Of a DNA stretch of 64,000 bases, positions 48,466 through 59,458 are shown piece after piece. The notes under the pieces were generated by a model. It saw only the letters and a program-made list of their open reading frames with translations. It had not been told where the DNA came from and ran no database searches. Each line of letters begins with the position of its first letter. Positions within the stretch are counted from its first letter, which is position 1. Origin of the DNA: Blasia pusilla (taxonomy: Eukaryota; Marchantiophyta; Marchantiopsida; Blasiales); contig CM114273.1 of NCBI GenBank assembly GCA_050084515.1, positions 28,582,001 through 28,646,000 of the forward strand, given 5' to 3'. Position numbers and translations under genes: made by a program.

Positions 48466-49384
48466 CTATCTCCGATAGAAGTTCGCAAATCCCATGACTG
48501 CGCGAACACGGCTCACATCAGTAGAATGTGGAATGCGTGAGATAGCCTCTACCTTCGTTTGTTGAACACCAAGGCCCCCTGGGTATATTGTATGACCCAA
48601 GTACTCAATCTGGTCGTAGAAGAACTTGCACTTGCTTGGATGTAGCTTCACCCCATGTAATTGCAATCGTCAAAATACCTCCTCTAGATGTCGCTCATGC
48701 TCTTCAACCGTGGCGCTAAAGACTACGATGTCATCAATATAACACCTAGCAAAATCCAGACCAGCCAAGATCCTATCCATGACCCTCTAAAACTCAGCCG
48801 GGCGTTCTTTAACCCAAATGGTAAGAACCGCCACTGGTACAAACAATCCTTCCCATGAGGATCGATGGCCCAAAATGCCGTCTTCTGGCTGTCCTCCAAT
48901 CTAATAGGCAGTCGATGGTATCCGGCTCGCAAATCCAATGAACTGAAGACCTTTCCTCAGGGGTGGGCATGGCATACCTATCGGACTTCGTCTGCCGATT
49001 GATAGGTCGGTAATCCCCACACATCCGCCTATCCGTCTAGTTGCCATGCACATCCTTCTTGGCGGGCATGATAGTGGCAGATGCATACTCCCCATGCGAC
49101 ATCTCCACTAGTCCTGCTCTGACCAAGTCCTGGCTCCTACTTTGAATCAGAGCCCTCTCTATATCACCGTACTTGTAGGGTCGTCGGAAGATCGGCGTAT
49201 CACTCGACACCTCAATGCGGATCCTCGGTCCCTTCAACGTACCCAAATCCTCCATGCTAAATACAAAGCAGCTCCTATAACTCCTGAGGAACCGATGTAT
49301 TCGGCACCGCTCTCCTCCTGTCAACTTAGGGCCCATATCTGGCTCCCAAGTCTCCATCGTGACTACGGTAGGACTCTCCAACAC
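48466..49384 (-). pseudogene. Reverse transcriptase of copy B
   Basis: N-terminal part VRAGLVEMSHGEYASATIMP followed by MCGDYRPINRQTKSDRYAMP, DLRAGYHRLPIRLED, and the catalytic YIDD on the minus strand at 48741-48730, then LGHTIYPGGLGVQQ. The frame breaks just before YIDD at AAGAACGCCCGGCTGAG, where one C is missing relative to the frame needed for N-A-P-A-E-F. Copy C has the identical one-base loss. Another shift and an in-frame stop occur nearby. Confidence 0.9.
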
Positions 49385-49639
49385 GGGTATCGGTGGTTGC
49401 TATGGTGCAACCCGTCTCGAACAACAACACTTGGTCGCTCTCCTGCAGCCAACTGCAAACTCTGATCTCCTCCACGTGCAGTGCCCGAAACCACCCTCGA
49501 TGTTATGGCTATCATCTCCTTGCGTACCTGCAAAACATCCCAAGAAGTCCAAGGGTGTCTCTCCCAATCTCCCCTGGTGCATAGATCTCCTCGGGTCTCG
49601 CCCCCAACCAGTGCCTCCACCGTCTCGGTAGGCATGGGG

Positions 49640-50650
49640 CTCACCAACGCAACCGCTGTGATCTGACGCGATCTCATACGACGCTGCTCAGCCACTCCCA
49701 AGCTGAGGATCCATGTCAAGGAGTTCAGGTCCATCGCGTGACCCAAGACATGGCGTCGTGATGCCTCTGACACTGACGGTACTGCCGTCACTCCTGTGGG
49801 AAATCCCATCGCTCGCTCTCTCTCGTCGACGTTGGGCTCCACCAACCGCTGAACCTGGTCATCCCAAACCAAGCCAGGACCGGCGTCCTTGTATGCATAG
49901 GAAGCGGGAAAACTCACAAACGTGAGCAAGGCTGCCCTCGGCCTGCCTACCCTGTTGACCACAGTCAACGGTGGTCGATCATCGTGCCTCACTGCCTATG
50001 ATCGACGACCTGGATCCAGAATGGAATCCACTAGCAAATGGGAGGGGCGCTCCACTCTCACATACGCCCTCCATAACACCCCATGGGGCACCAAGTTGGT
50101 CCACCATAGACGCGGGCGATGGGCTCTAGAACCTACACTCACCGCATCCAAGAACACTGTTGGGCCGATCCAAGCATGCACCTGATGAGCACTCGTCACC
50201 ACCCGTGACCTGGAGTCTCCTAAGATCGGCACATTCTCCAAAATCTAGGCTGGAGAACGAGATTGGTGCTCCTGCAACTGCCGTAAGACCCTCAACATCT
50301 CCCAAAACAACCTGGACCGAGTGTCAACCAACCCGCTACCTCGTCAGCACTCGATTCGCCCTAACATGGCCAACCGGCAATGACCAAATCAATGGTCCCT
50401 ACCCGCTCTAAGTCCTGCGCCCCCAACAACGAAATATCCCTCAGTAGGGAACTCTGGTACCCCTATACTACGGACAAAGACAATAAGTCGGGAAAATGTA
50501 GGCGTAACTGCGTCACATGTCGTAGTGAGACGCGCCTTGCAACATCATCACTCTCCACATACAGGTACTGTTGTACTCGCACTCATGCCTGTAAAACAGC
50601 AGCTAACCCGGTGCTAATCCCTCCAAAGAGATCTAACACTCAAATACCCT
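49640..50650 (-). pseudogene. Cytosine-5 DNA methyltransferase domain of copy B
   Basis: Lies between protease and reverse transcriptase. Motifs in order on the minus strand are motif I LDLFGGISTGLAAVL (about 50625-50585), motif IV DLVIAGWPC (about 50395-50366) followed by TAG, motif VI ILENVPILGDS (about 50247-50215), a motif VIII-like HRPRLWWTNLVP (about 50115-50080), then DERERAMGFPTGV (about 49835-49797) as motif IX-like, and RRHVLGHAMDLNS (about 49765-49727) in the motif X position. Motif order is canonical, unlike the permuted DRM enzymes, and the wording is closest to DNMT3. Stops and one-base losses make this copy inactive. Confidence 0.8.
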
Positions 50651-51008
50651 CCTCCGGGGTACACCACACAATGGGTGTGGTATCCAAGGGTGTCATCGTA
50701 GCACTCCCTGCTACCTCGGGTTCCTCAGACCCGTCACGCTCCGGTGCAAACGCCCGCTCCACGCGCGGGCCGCAGACGTGCTCATCTGCCAATTGTCGGA
50801 GCTCCTCAGTCGAGCCCCACATCGGCTCCTCTCCTCCACGGAATGATGCACCTACCATAACACTCCTCTCCATAGAAATGTCAAGAACGGGAGTATCCTC
50901 TATATGGACATGTCCCTCAATCAAATCACTAGGCCAAGTGATGGCACTGCTAAATGTTGCTAAGGTCGCCATCTCTCCTGGCCGTTGCTCGATCACTGTA
51001 CCTGTGAA

Positions 51009-51797
51009 TCAAACGCGTAATGAACTAAGGCGCCCATCACCTGACTGCCATCCTGGTCTATAGGACGCTGACTCCTCCCAGTAATCCAGGGAAAACCCCA
51101 TCGGGTATAACACTGCTCCACCAACCAAGACGTCGTAGGACTCTACATCAATCACTATCGCCTTGGCGCACACCACAGACTCATCAGTAGGATGTCCCGA
51201 GCGAATCCTCACCACGACCTCATGTCGGGTGATATACTGTGTGGTACTCGCTCCACCCAAGGATGTCTGTATCCGCAATGGACAACGCTCCACATCGGCT
51301 CTCGTCAAGCCAAATCCTCTAGATGACGCTTTCCCCAACATCAGGGGTTGCACTCTTGAATCCAACAAGACGCGCTACGGATTAAAAGCTCTACCTTCAG
51401 GACTCACCAAGTGGAAGACCTCTCCTCGGTTATCCAGCAACACAACACCAGGAGAAGCCATGGCATGCTCTATCGGGGGTCTAGCGGGCATCTCCGCCAT
51501 TCTAGCAGTCGCAGCCTGCCATGAATCAGACGTGGACGGTCTGAGCATCCGCTCCAAGGGCAGGTCCATCACCTCCTCTGCAATCACCTGTGAACGTGAT
51601 GCAGGAACTCCAACTCCGCGCTCACATAGCGACGCGGCCAGCCAAAAAGCCTTGGCGGGCGTACCCCCCAACGTCATAACATCGGAAGCAGAAAATAAAG
51701 GAGTGCGGTACACAACGGTGGCCGCCCCCAACAATGTGCTCGACACATGCCCCTCCTGAGCATCAACAATAGGAGTCGTCGCACTCGCTTCTCCCAT
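51009..51797 (-). pseudogene. Protease region of copy B
   Basis: Homologous to 43251-44015 of copy C. It has a linker with PLFSASDVMTLGGTPAKAF, then an active-site region reading LLDSRVQPLMLGKA, in which the glycine of the D-S/T-G triad is Arg, so this copy could not be active. The C-terminal half has TQYITRHEVVVRIRSGHPTDE and YDVLVGGAVLYPMGF. Confidence 0.7.
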
Positions 51798-52185
51798 CGC
51801 CCTCCGTGCTCGCAGACACCAACAACATCACCAACTCTCAAGGAACTTTGATGAGGACCCATCGATGGGGTCCTCATCGCCGACAACGTGAAAGACCGAG
51901 GAAGCCTAGTCTGTTTTACGGCTTCGCTTCCTGTGGATCCAACTCACGGCTGCTCCAGCGCGTCACAACTGCGGCGGCCTCCATCTGGGCAACCCCGCAC
52001 ATCCAACCAGGATCCTCCAGATCTCTAGCTGCTCCATATGATGTCGATGCCACGGATCCGGCATCGGGTAACCTCAATGCCATAGCGGCAATCTGCTCCT
52101 GTAGCTCTTATATCTGAGCTGCCATCCCAGCCTCACGTCTAGATGGTGGTACTCTACCTCCTCCACGGGCAGCTCCACCACCCTG

Positions 52186-53438
52186 TCAGGCAACTCCAGC
52201 TCCTCGTCCCCCAACGGGACCACCTGGTACACGATCTCTAGGCCCACCCCGACCGGCTACTCGCTCTGGTGCCCTCTCTGGCCCTCGGTCCAAACGTAAC
52301 TCGGGATGTAAACTGAAACACCTGGCGCATGTATGACCATACCTCTGACAATAGTCACACTGATAACCTCCTGGTGCAGCACCATCTCCTCCTCCATGCT
52401 GAGGCATACGTCCATGACCTTGACGAGTGCAATGGCGCTGATAATGGGCTCCACCACATGACCAACAAGTAATAGTAGGCAGTTGTTGCTGAGCCGCATA
52501 TGAAGGCGTAGGTCTTTGTGCCACTGGCTCCCGGTATCCTCCCTGAGCTCGTGGTGCCTGATTGACCTATCTCGAGTCCACGTTCTTTCGCAGGTGGTGC
52601 GCCAATCGCGATCGCTCGCTCGCCATAACCCATGGTGGCTACGCTCTCCTCCGCCATGTTGCGCTCAATGTTCTCGAAAGTCCTAAAAACATCTCTCAAC
52701 GTAGGGGAGGTGTTCATAAGAAGCATCCCCTCCCGCACGTGCGGGTCGCAGGTGCGGTCCAAAGATCGCGTACCATGATTGGATAGCCTGAGCCTCTGTC
52801 ACCCCCTGAGTGACGTTGATCAACCTGCGCAAGCGAGTATAAGCCTCACGTAAACTCTAACCCGGGCGCCTCTGGAAGTTGTGGATGCTCCGCAAATTTT
52901 CCGTCCGTACCCCTTGGTATCTCGTCCTCAACTCAGCAAAGAACTCAACCACGGGGTTGAACCTGAGACGAACCCGACAAGATGGTGCAACTGCTCCAGT
53001 GCGAGTGACCCCTCCTAAAACATCACTAGTGGAAGAGGAAGTAGCCTCTCTTGACTCCTCCTCCTCATCTGGGAACGGCTCCGTCCATGACACATAGTGT
53101 AGGTCGTAGTAGAGTCGCCATGCCTCAATCTCCTGGGCATATCTGTGGGAAAACTCATGGTAACCGTCCATGGGTGCCCCCTCTAAATGCTGGAACATAC
53201 CGTTCCATCCTGTAAACGGGTTGAACTCTCTAGAGTTCTTGGCCCACTGGGAGTCGCACCAACTCCTAAACTCTACTATGAAATCGTGCAACTCAATCGT
53301 ACCTACTGCACTTGAAAACCTACGCGGTCCTCTACCCCGGTCGTCCATCTCGTACGCCCAACTGGTAGGACCACTCGCAATGTGTGGTGATGTGCTCACA
53401 AATTCCTCTACACCCTCCCCCTCGTCTGACGATGACAC
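52186..53438 (-). pseudogene. gag of copy B with two zinc knuckles and RG-rich tail
   Basis: The N-terminal part (53438-52857) matches gag of copy A (FNPF, FQHLEGAPMDGYHEF, EIEAWRLYY). A middle segment, 52762-52570, has an alpha-helical character. Two nucleocapsid knuckles follow: CWSCGGAHYQRHC (about 52467-52429; one residue shorter than the usual spacing) and CDYCQRYGHTCARC (about 52359-52318; canonical C-x2-C-x4-H-x4-C). The tail is rich in RG/GG (RGGPRD, GGRGAG) and probably binds nucleic acid. Frameshifts near 52850 and 52530 break it. Confidence 0.8.
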
Positions 53439-53439
53439 A

Positions 53440-55707
53440 GAAGGAGGTCGAGGTGGTCCCTGAAGTAAAGACCCTCAGAACCTCACGCCACTCCGCGTAA
53501 AACCTCTAGAGCTACTCTCGGGTTCACCACCTCGCCTCTCAAAGTCCCAAACGGACGCCGTGATGACCCTCGTGCCTTTCTCACCCAATCAGTCTTGCCT
53601 CGCGAGTAATCCCTCAATCACTCATCCCAGACATGTGGCACTCGATCTACACTCTCCCTCCCCGAGACACGTAACGTGCGGCAATAAGCGGCGTGGTGCG
53701 GCAAATCGACCAGGCTATCATCTCATCGACAACCTACCCTCAACTCCGGATATCCCACATAGGTCTATGTCCCCTAAATCACATACATAAATTATGCTTT
53801 CGGCATCCACACACCCAATATCCCCAAATAAACTACCCTAATCCCAGAATCCCTCACACGTGCAGGGTAAAGGACCATAATGGGTAACCTGAACACATGT
53901 CGATGTCGCTCCTCAACAACTGCGAATCTCAACCCCGACTCGATCGTGGAGACAACTCCTCTAATCAGCAAGTCATACTCCCCGTACTGACGTTGCTCAC
54001 AACTACTCGGTAGACGGTGCAGTTCCAACGGAACGGTGCGGCCTTGCAGGCGGCACAGAACGGCTACAAACGGCACGGCCCTCGATGATGGGATGCGGCA
54101 CTCGGCGGCATACCCTCCTCAATCAACAATAAACCCACACTCTGCTCCAAAATTCCGGAACGGCTCTGCGATCAAGATGGTGCGGTGCGGCCACGAGCGG
54201 CACGGCGCGGCAATCGGCGGCGCGTTGCGGCTACGTTCATCACGGCACGGTACTCGATCGTTGTTGAGCGGCTACCAATCACAACATAGCAGCACGAAAT
54301 CAACACTCAAACACTATAACAGGAGGTCATATGCGATCACATGTTGATGACGGTGGCGTCCAAAACAAAGTACGTGATGGCGACGCAAGTCCGAGAATCA
54401 ACGAACGTTGTGGAAGACCCTCCACTCCGTAACGGCGGCAATGGCAACCAAGGGTGGACAACGGACGGTGGACCATTGACGGTGACGGTTGACTGTTGAT
54501 GGTGACGGACGAACGATGATGGTGACGATTGACCATCGCTGGTGATGATTGACCATTGATGGTGACGGTTGACTATGACGGCGATGGCCGCCGCCAGTGT
54601 GGCGGCTGGTTTAGGGTTTGCACAATTTAACCCTAAAAATCGCTTAGCAATGGCATTTTTGCAAGATTGATCATAACTTTTTGTTCGCAACTCCAAATTG
54701 CATATTGTTTTTGCATAGCGTGCACAGCTTCACGATATACGCTAGTATCAAAAAATATTTGGAATCGGACATTCCAGTAAAAACTGACGGGGACTGTCGT
54801 AAAGCCTAATGTCTCTTTCTTCTACCCAACATTCAGCAGCGCTTCCGCGCTGATTCTTCCCAAAAAAAAATGTAAAACCTGTAAAAATGCAAATCAGCAA
54901 GCGATATGGTGCTCCCAAAAGCACCGGCATGAGGCAACCCGTCCCCATACTCAATCCCTATCAGAAATTGGGTAGCGCTTCCGCGCGCCACTCTTCCACA
55001 CGAAAAATCGGCAAATGCAAAGAACAATCCGAGCAACCCTTGCTCCGATGATCACTCCCATGAGCCATTGAACGGGGAACACGGTCCCCAACCTGCAAAA
55101 ACAGCAAGTGACCATCGAACTCCCCCATGAAGCTCTCTCACTCTCTCATTCTCGCATTCTCTCTTTCTCTCATTCTCTCATTCTCTCTTTGTAAAGTAAG
55201 ATCCAATCTCTCTCTACACAATCTCACACCATAGCTCTCAAAGGTGTGCACTCTCTCTCTCATGTCAAACCAAACCCACTCTCCTAATGAGACGCTTGGC
55301 TTACACTCATAAGGCAAGGGACCATAGCTCCGCCGCCTCATGCCAAGAGGTTAACAAAGAGAGAATTAGCTCTCAAGCTCTCTCTCCTTGGGATATATAC
55401 CCCTCCCCTCTCCCAGGCTCTCTCCATGGTAACCTATTCTCCCAAGTCACCTCTTTGGCTCTTGATCTGATGTAGGAGGTCAATGGCCACTTACCAAAAA
55501 TAGAAAGTCGATCATATACTCAAAATGGTACTTACCTAACATAGTAAGTTCCTCAATATGGCTCCAAATGAGCCAAAACGAATGGGAAACATGCTCTCTC
55601 AGGTTTCTCGGGGCCTCAGCAGGTCATCCTCGACCTCCTAGGCATGTCCTCCACTACTCTTGAAGACGCTCTACTAGATCTCACCGATCTATCCTAAAGG
55701 ACGTGAT
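53440..55707 (-). promoter_or_regulatory. Leader and promoter region of copy B
   Basis: In the element's sense it starts (TGT)ATCACGTCC...GATAGATCGG(TG)AGATCTA, which loosely resembles the start of repeat A1 of copy A. A GGTATATATCCC box lies at about 55390-55402. CT/GA microsatellite-like runs occupy 55130-55270. A minisatellite of about 20 bp (TTGACCATTGATGGTGACGG-like) lies at 54467-54590, and several GCGGCACGG-type blocks lie at 54030-54260. It contains no convincing open frame. Confidence 0.5.
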
Positions 55708-56340
55708 ACACTTGGTCCATGTTATTTTGGGATATTATGCGGATCTTGTGGCATTTACATGAGCATCAGCCTCGTTCTCCAACATACATTTTGGAGAATG
55801 TGCCAATTTTGGGCGATTCAAGGTCCCGCATGGTGACGAGTGCACATCAAGTGCGCGCATGGATTGGCCCACCAGTGTTGTTAGATGCTGCGAGTGTGGG
55901 TTCACGAGCATATCGCCCGCGTCTTCGGTGGACCAACTTGGTACCACACGAGGTGTTACGGAGGGCATATGCGAGACTAGAGCGCCCCTCCGATTTGTTG
56001 GTGGATTCTATATTGGATCCGGGCCATCGATCACAAGCAATGAGGCTAGATGATTGACCTTCGTTGACTTTCGTCAACAAGATTGGCATGCCACGGGCAG
56101 CCTTTCTCACATTGGTGTGTTTTCCCGCTTCCTATGCATTCAAGGAGGCCGCATCTGGATCGGTTTGGGATTACCAAGTATAGAGGTTGGTGGAGTATAA
56201 TGTCGATGAGCAAGAGCGAGCGATGGGATTCCCCACAAGAGTGACGATGGTACTGTCACTATCAAAGGCATCACGACGTCATATCTTGGGTTAGGCGATG
56301 GACATGAATTGCTTGACATGGATTTTCAGCTTAGGAGTAG
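55708..56340 (+). pseudogene. Cytosine-5 DNA methyltransferase domain, C-terminal part (copy C)
   Basis: Continues the frame of 44367-44744. It shows MLFWDIMRILWHLHEH, motif VI ILENVPILGDS (ENV codons at 55794-55802), a motif VIII-like YRPRLRWTNLVP (about 55913-55948), SSDLLVDSILDPG, LVCFPASYAFKEA, DEQERAMGFPT (about 56205-56237) and RRHILG.AMDMNCLTW (about 56275-56325). The stretch between VIII and IX would be the target-recognition region. Stops near 56060, 56180 and 56290 inactivate it. Confidence 0.8.
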
Positions 56341-56639
56341 TTGAGCAGCGTCATTTGAGGATGCAACAGATCACAGCTGTTGCATTGGTGAGCCCCATGC
56401 CCACGGAGGTGGTTGAGGCAGTGGCTAGGGGCAAGACCCGAGGAGATCGACACACCAGGGGTGATCGGAAGAGAAACCCTTGGACTTCTTGGGATGTTTT
56501 ACATGTACGCCAGGAGATGATAGCCACAACATCGAGCGTGGTTCCAGGTACTGCACGTGGAGATGAGAGTTCTACTGTCCGAGACAGGGTTGCACCATAG
56601 CAACCACCGACATTCGTGCCGGAGAGTCCTACCGTAGCC

Positions 56640-57865
56640 ACGATGGAGACTTGGGAGCCAAATATGGGCCCTAAGTTGACAGGAGGAGATCAGCGTCAGA
56701 TACACTAGTTCCTTAGGAGTTATAGGAGCTATTTTGCATTTAGTATGCATGATTTGGTACGCTGAAGGGTCCAGGGATCTGCGTTGAGTTGTCGAGTGAC
56801 ACGCCGATCTTCCGACGACCCTACATGTACAGTGACATGGAGAGGGCTCTAATTCAAAGTAGGAGCCAGGACTTGGTTGGTGCAAGACTAGTGGAGATAT
56901 CGCATGGAGAGTATGCCTCTGCCACTGTCATGCCCACCAAGAAGGACGTGCATGGAAATTGGACGGATAGGCGGATGTGTGGAGATTACCAACCTATCGA
57001 TCGACAGACGAAGTCCGATAGGTTTTCCATGCCCACTCCTAAGGTGATCTTTGATGTTGTTGGGCATGCAAAGATCTTCAGTTTATTAGATCTTTGATCC
57101 GGATACCATCAACTGCCTATCAAATTTAAGGGCAGGAAGAAGACGGCATTTTGGGGCATCGTTCCTCACAGGAAGGATTGCTTGTACAAGTGGCGGTTCT
57201 TACCATTTGAGTTAAAGAACGCCCGGCTGAGTTTCAGAGGGTCCTAAATAGGATCTTGGCATGTTTGGATTTTGCTAGATGTTATATTGATGACATCGTA
57301 GTCTTTAGCGCCACAGTTGAGGAGCATAAGCAACATATAGAAGAGGTATTTTGACGATAGCAGTTATATGGGCTGAAGCTACATCTAGGCAAGTGCAAGT
57401 TCTTCTACGACTAGATTGAGTACATGGGTCATACGATATACCCAGGGAGACTTGGTGTGTAACAGACAAAGGTAGAGGCTATTTCACGGGTTCTATGCCC
57501 TATAGATGTGAGTCGAGTTCGTGCATTTATGATATTGGCGAACTTCTATCGACGGTACGTCAAGGGTTTCAATTCAATTGCAAAGCCGCTAACCTTGCTG
57601 ACCAAGGTGGATCAGGAGTGGCATTGGGGGGATGAGCAAGAGAGAGCATTTCAAATGCTCAAGGACAGATTGACATCCGCGCCCATATTGAGGAGACCGA
57701 TCAAGGGGCGTCCTTTTGAGTTGTATACCGATTGGATCATGTTGGGGCTTGGAGCCGTGCTCACCCAACATGACGATGATGGTAGAGAGTTCATGGTGGC
57801 TTACCCTAGTCGCTCGAACAACGCTATAGAGGCGAAGTATAGCTCGTATGAGGATGAGTGCTTGG
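56640..57865 (+). pseudogene. Reverse transcriptase and partial RNase H of copy C
   Basis: Reverse transcriptase with RRMCGDYQPIDRQTKSDRF, GYHQLPIKF, CLYKWRFLPF, the YIDD box at 57283-57294 and LGVCNRQ-type decay after it. The same one-base loss as in copy B precedes YIDD (57218-57240). RNase H starts with ELYTDWIMLGLGAVLTQHDD and stops at SSYEDECLA. Stops at 57097, 57246 and 57353 confirm that the copy is dead. Confidence 0.85.
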
Positions 57866-58560
57866 CAAAGCGAGTGAGGGAGTAGCGTATGCCTTCCTAA
57901 ATCGAGTGTTGAGTCATTACGGCGCACTAGCTGAGGTGTTGATAGACCAGGGTACAGAGTTCCACGGGGAGTTTCAGGCCTTGTGTGATCAGGCACTGAT
58001 CAACCACCGCACTACTTTGCGAGATCATCCTGAGGCGGATGGACTAGCGGAGCGGTTTGTGTTGACGGTGAAGAGAGGACTACAAAAGTATGGCTTGCAA
58101 AGAGGTCACCTAGGAGATTGGGACCTTCAGTTGCCGTGGTTGGCGATGGGATATAGATCCAGCAGGCAGGTATCCTTAGCATCTTTCTCACCGTACTTGT
58201 TGCTTTACGGCCGAGAGCCAGATTTACTGCGGCCATTCGTCGAGATGTTGGTGAGGTGTTGAACCTTGAGGACCCTGATGTATGGATGCGAGCATGTTCT
58301 TAGAGGGCTAAGTTGTTTCGGAGAGTGATGCCCATTGCGTTTAAGAATTTGGCGATTGCGCAACATTGGGATACGTTGAGGTATGGGACTATTGGGGGAG
58401 GTGGTTATCGACCTACTATCCGGAGGTGTCATCAGGGAGACAATGTCTACTTGCAGCATACAGCACCCACGACGTTGGATGTGACTGTAGGGCGCACCAT
58501 CTTGAGAGTGCGTGAGGTTTTGCCATCCGGTGTTCTCTTATTGAAGAGACACGATGGTAT
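57866..58560 (+). pseudogene. Integrase fragment of copy C
   Basis: Starts within the core at AYAFLNRVLSHYGA and shows VLIDQGTEFHGEF and HPEADGLAERFVLTVKRG, so it retains the second Asp and the Glu but has lost the first Asp and the zinc-binding region. The C-terminal part, RCHQGDNVYLQHTAPTTLDV, leads to VLPSGVLLLKRHDG, where homology jumps to the 3' non-coding end. There is no PHD finger. Confidence 0.8.
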
Positions 58561-58677
58561 TTTGGTACTTCTTGTCTCGTTGTTTGGATGCCATGAGTTA
58601 GCATGGGATCGTGTGTGTTTATATGTGTGTTTGGTGACAACGATGTATGTTGTGTAGCGATGTGTATGCGCACAACA

Positions 58678-59243
58678 TCCCTTCTGGCGGCGGTGATGAC
58701 AATCGCCCTCGATCCAGATTTTTTGGATCGGGCGTGGGATAGGGTTTGGTTAGGTTAGGTTAGGGGTAGGTTCGGGTATGGTTTTGACCCTATCCCTAAC
58801 CAAAACTGGAATTTTTAAAAAAACCCCTCCACTATTTCTTTTCTCTCCCTTATTTTTCTTTGTTTTCTTTACTTTTATCCACATTTAATTTTCCACTTTG
58901 ATAGTTTATATACCAATTGTATCCTCGACCCAATCTATAATTGCTATTTCTTAATTAATTCTTTTTTTCCCATTGCATTCTCTACTTGAATTATTTTAAT
59001 TACTTTTGTGTGGCACTTCTTAAAAATTTGTGTCACAATTTCACGTTTATTTAATAATTTTGTGGTGTGTTATGTAGATGGCGAGTGTCGGTGGGTCATT
59101 ATTGGTCGTGGAGAGATTTTCAATCGTGATATCACAAATGCATCGATTGCAAAAAATATTTCAAGGAGATATATCAACGTACAAAAGAACACTTCTCCGA
59201 TGCAAGCCACAATGACGCATTCTATGATACTTTTGTCGCATAA
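58678..59243. other. Spacer after copy C
   Basis: No gene. A TTAGG-rich stretch at 58745-58790 is followed by the partial complement CCTATCCCTAACCAAAAC, giving a weak hairpin of about 10-bp arms. It does not match the plant telomere repeat TTTAGGG in regular array. AT-rich beyond. Confidence 0.4.
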
Positions 59244-59458
59244 CTATAGTATTATTGGAGAGTGCCTTCTTGATTTGCAAACACCTCTTTGCTTGACACG
59301 TGACATCTAGGCAACAAGATAATGTTTTACATGGTACAGGCAGCAAGAAAACAATTGAATTTGTGTGCAATATCATTAGTCCCTTCACGGGCTATACAAT
59401 AGCAAAAGTTCTTCAAACACCTTTTTATTTCCTGTGCGATGCACGGGCACCTTACTAG
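59244..59458 (+). mobile_element. Mini-Helitron H2
   Basis: Starts CTATAGTATTATTGGAGAG followed by TGCCTTCTTGATTTGCAAAC, includes TTGACACGTGACAT, and ends TGCGATGCACGGGCACCTTA CTAG followed by T. The 3' hairpin-forming GTGC...GCAC and CTAG ends are those of plant Helitrons. 215 bp, no coding. It is closely related to H3. Confidence 0.65.

Larger units (their letters stand above)
44745..55707 (-). mobile_element. Retrotransposon copy B, near-complete, nested in copy C
   Basis: 10,963 bp on the minus strand, inserted in the methyltransferase frame of copy C with ACACT duplicated at 44740-44744 and 55708-55712. The order in the element's sense is a leader of about 2.2 kb, gag with two zinc knuckles, protease, cytosine methyltransferase, reverse transcriptase, RNase H, zinc-binding DDE integrase and PHD finger. 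Its 3' end (44745 upward) has the family terminus GCGCACGATA. I found no direct repeat between its first 2 kb and its last 350 bp, so it has no visible LTRs. It carries many stops and frameshifts, and a 1.3-kb insertion in the PHD region. Confidence 0.88.
55708..58677 (+). mobile_element. Retrotransposon copy C, right part
   Basis: Continues copy C after the insertion of B: rest of the methyltransferase, reverse transcriptase, start of RNase H, integrase core and C-terminal part, then the family 3' end GCGCACAACA at 58677. RNase H is joined directly to the integrase core near 57868 (ECLA then KRVRE), a deletion of about 0.85 kb relative to copy B that removes the tether and the zinc-binding region. 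A second deletion near 58560 removes the PHD finger. No terminal repeat is seen. Confidence 0.85.

Noticed and set aside
58745-58790. Interstitial telomere repeat
   Set aside because: The units are TTAGG with irregular spacing, not the plant TTTAGGG array.
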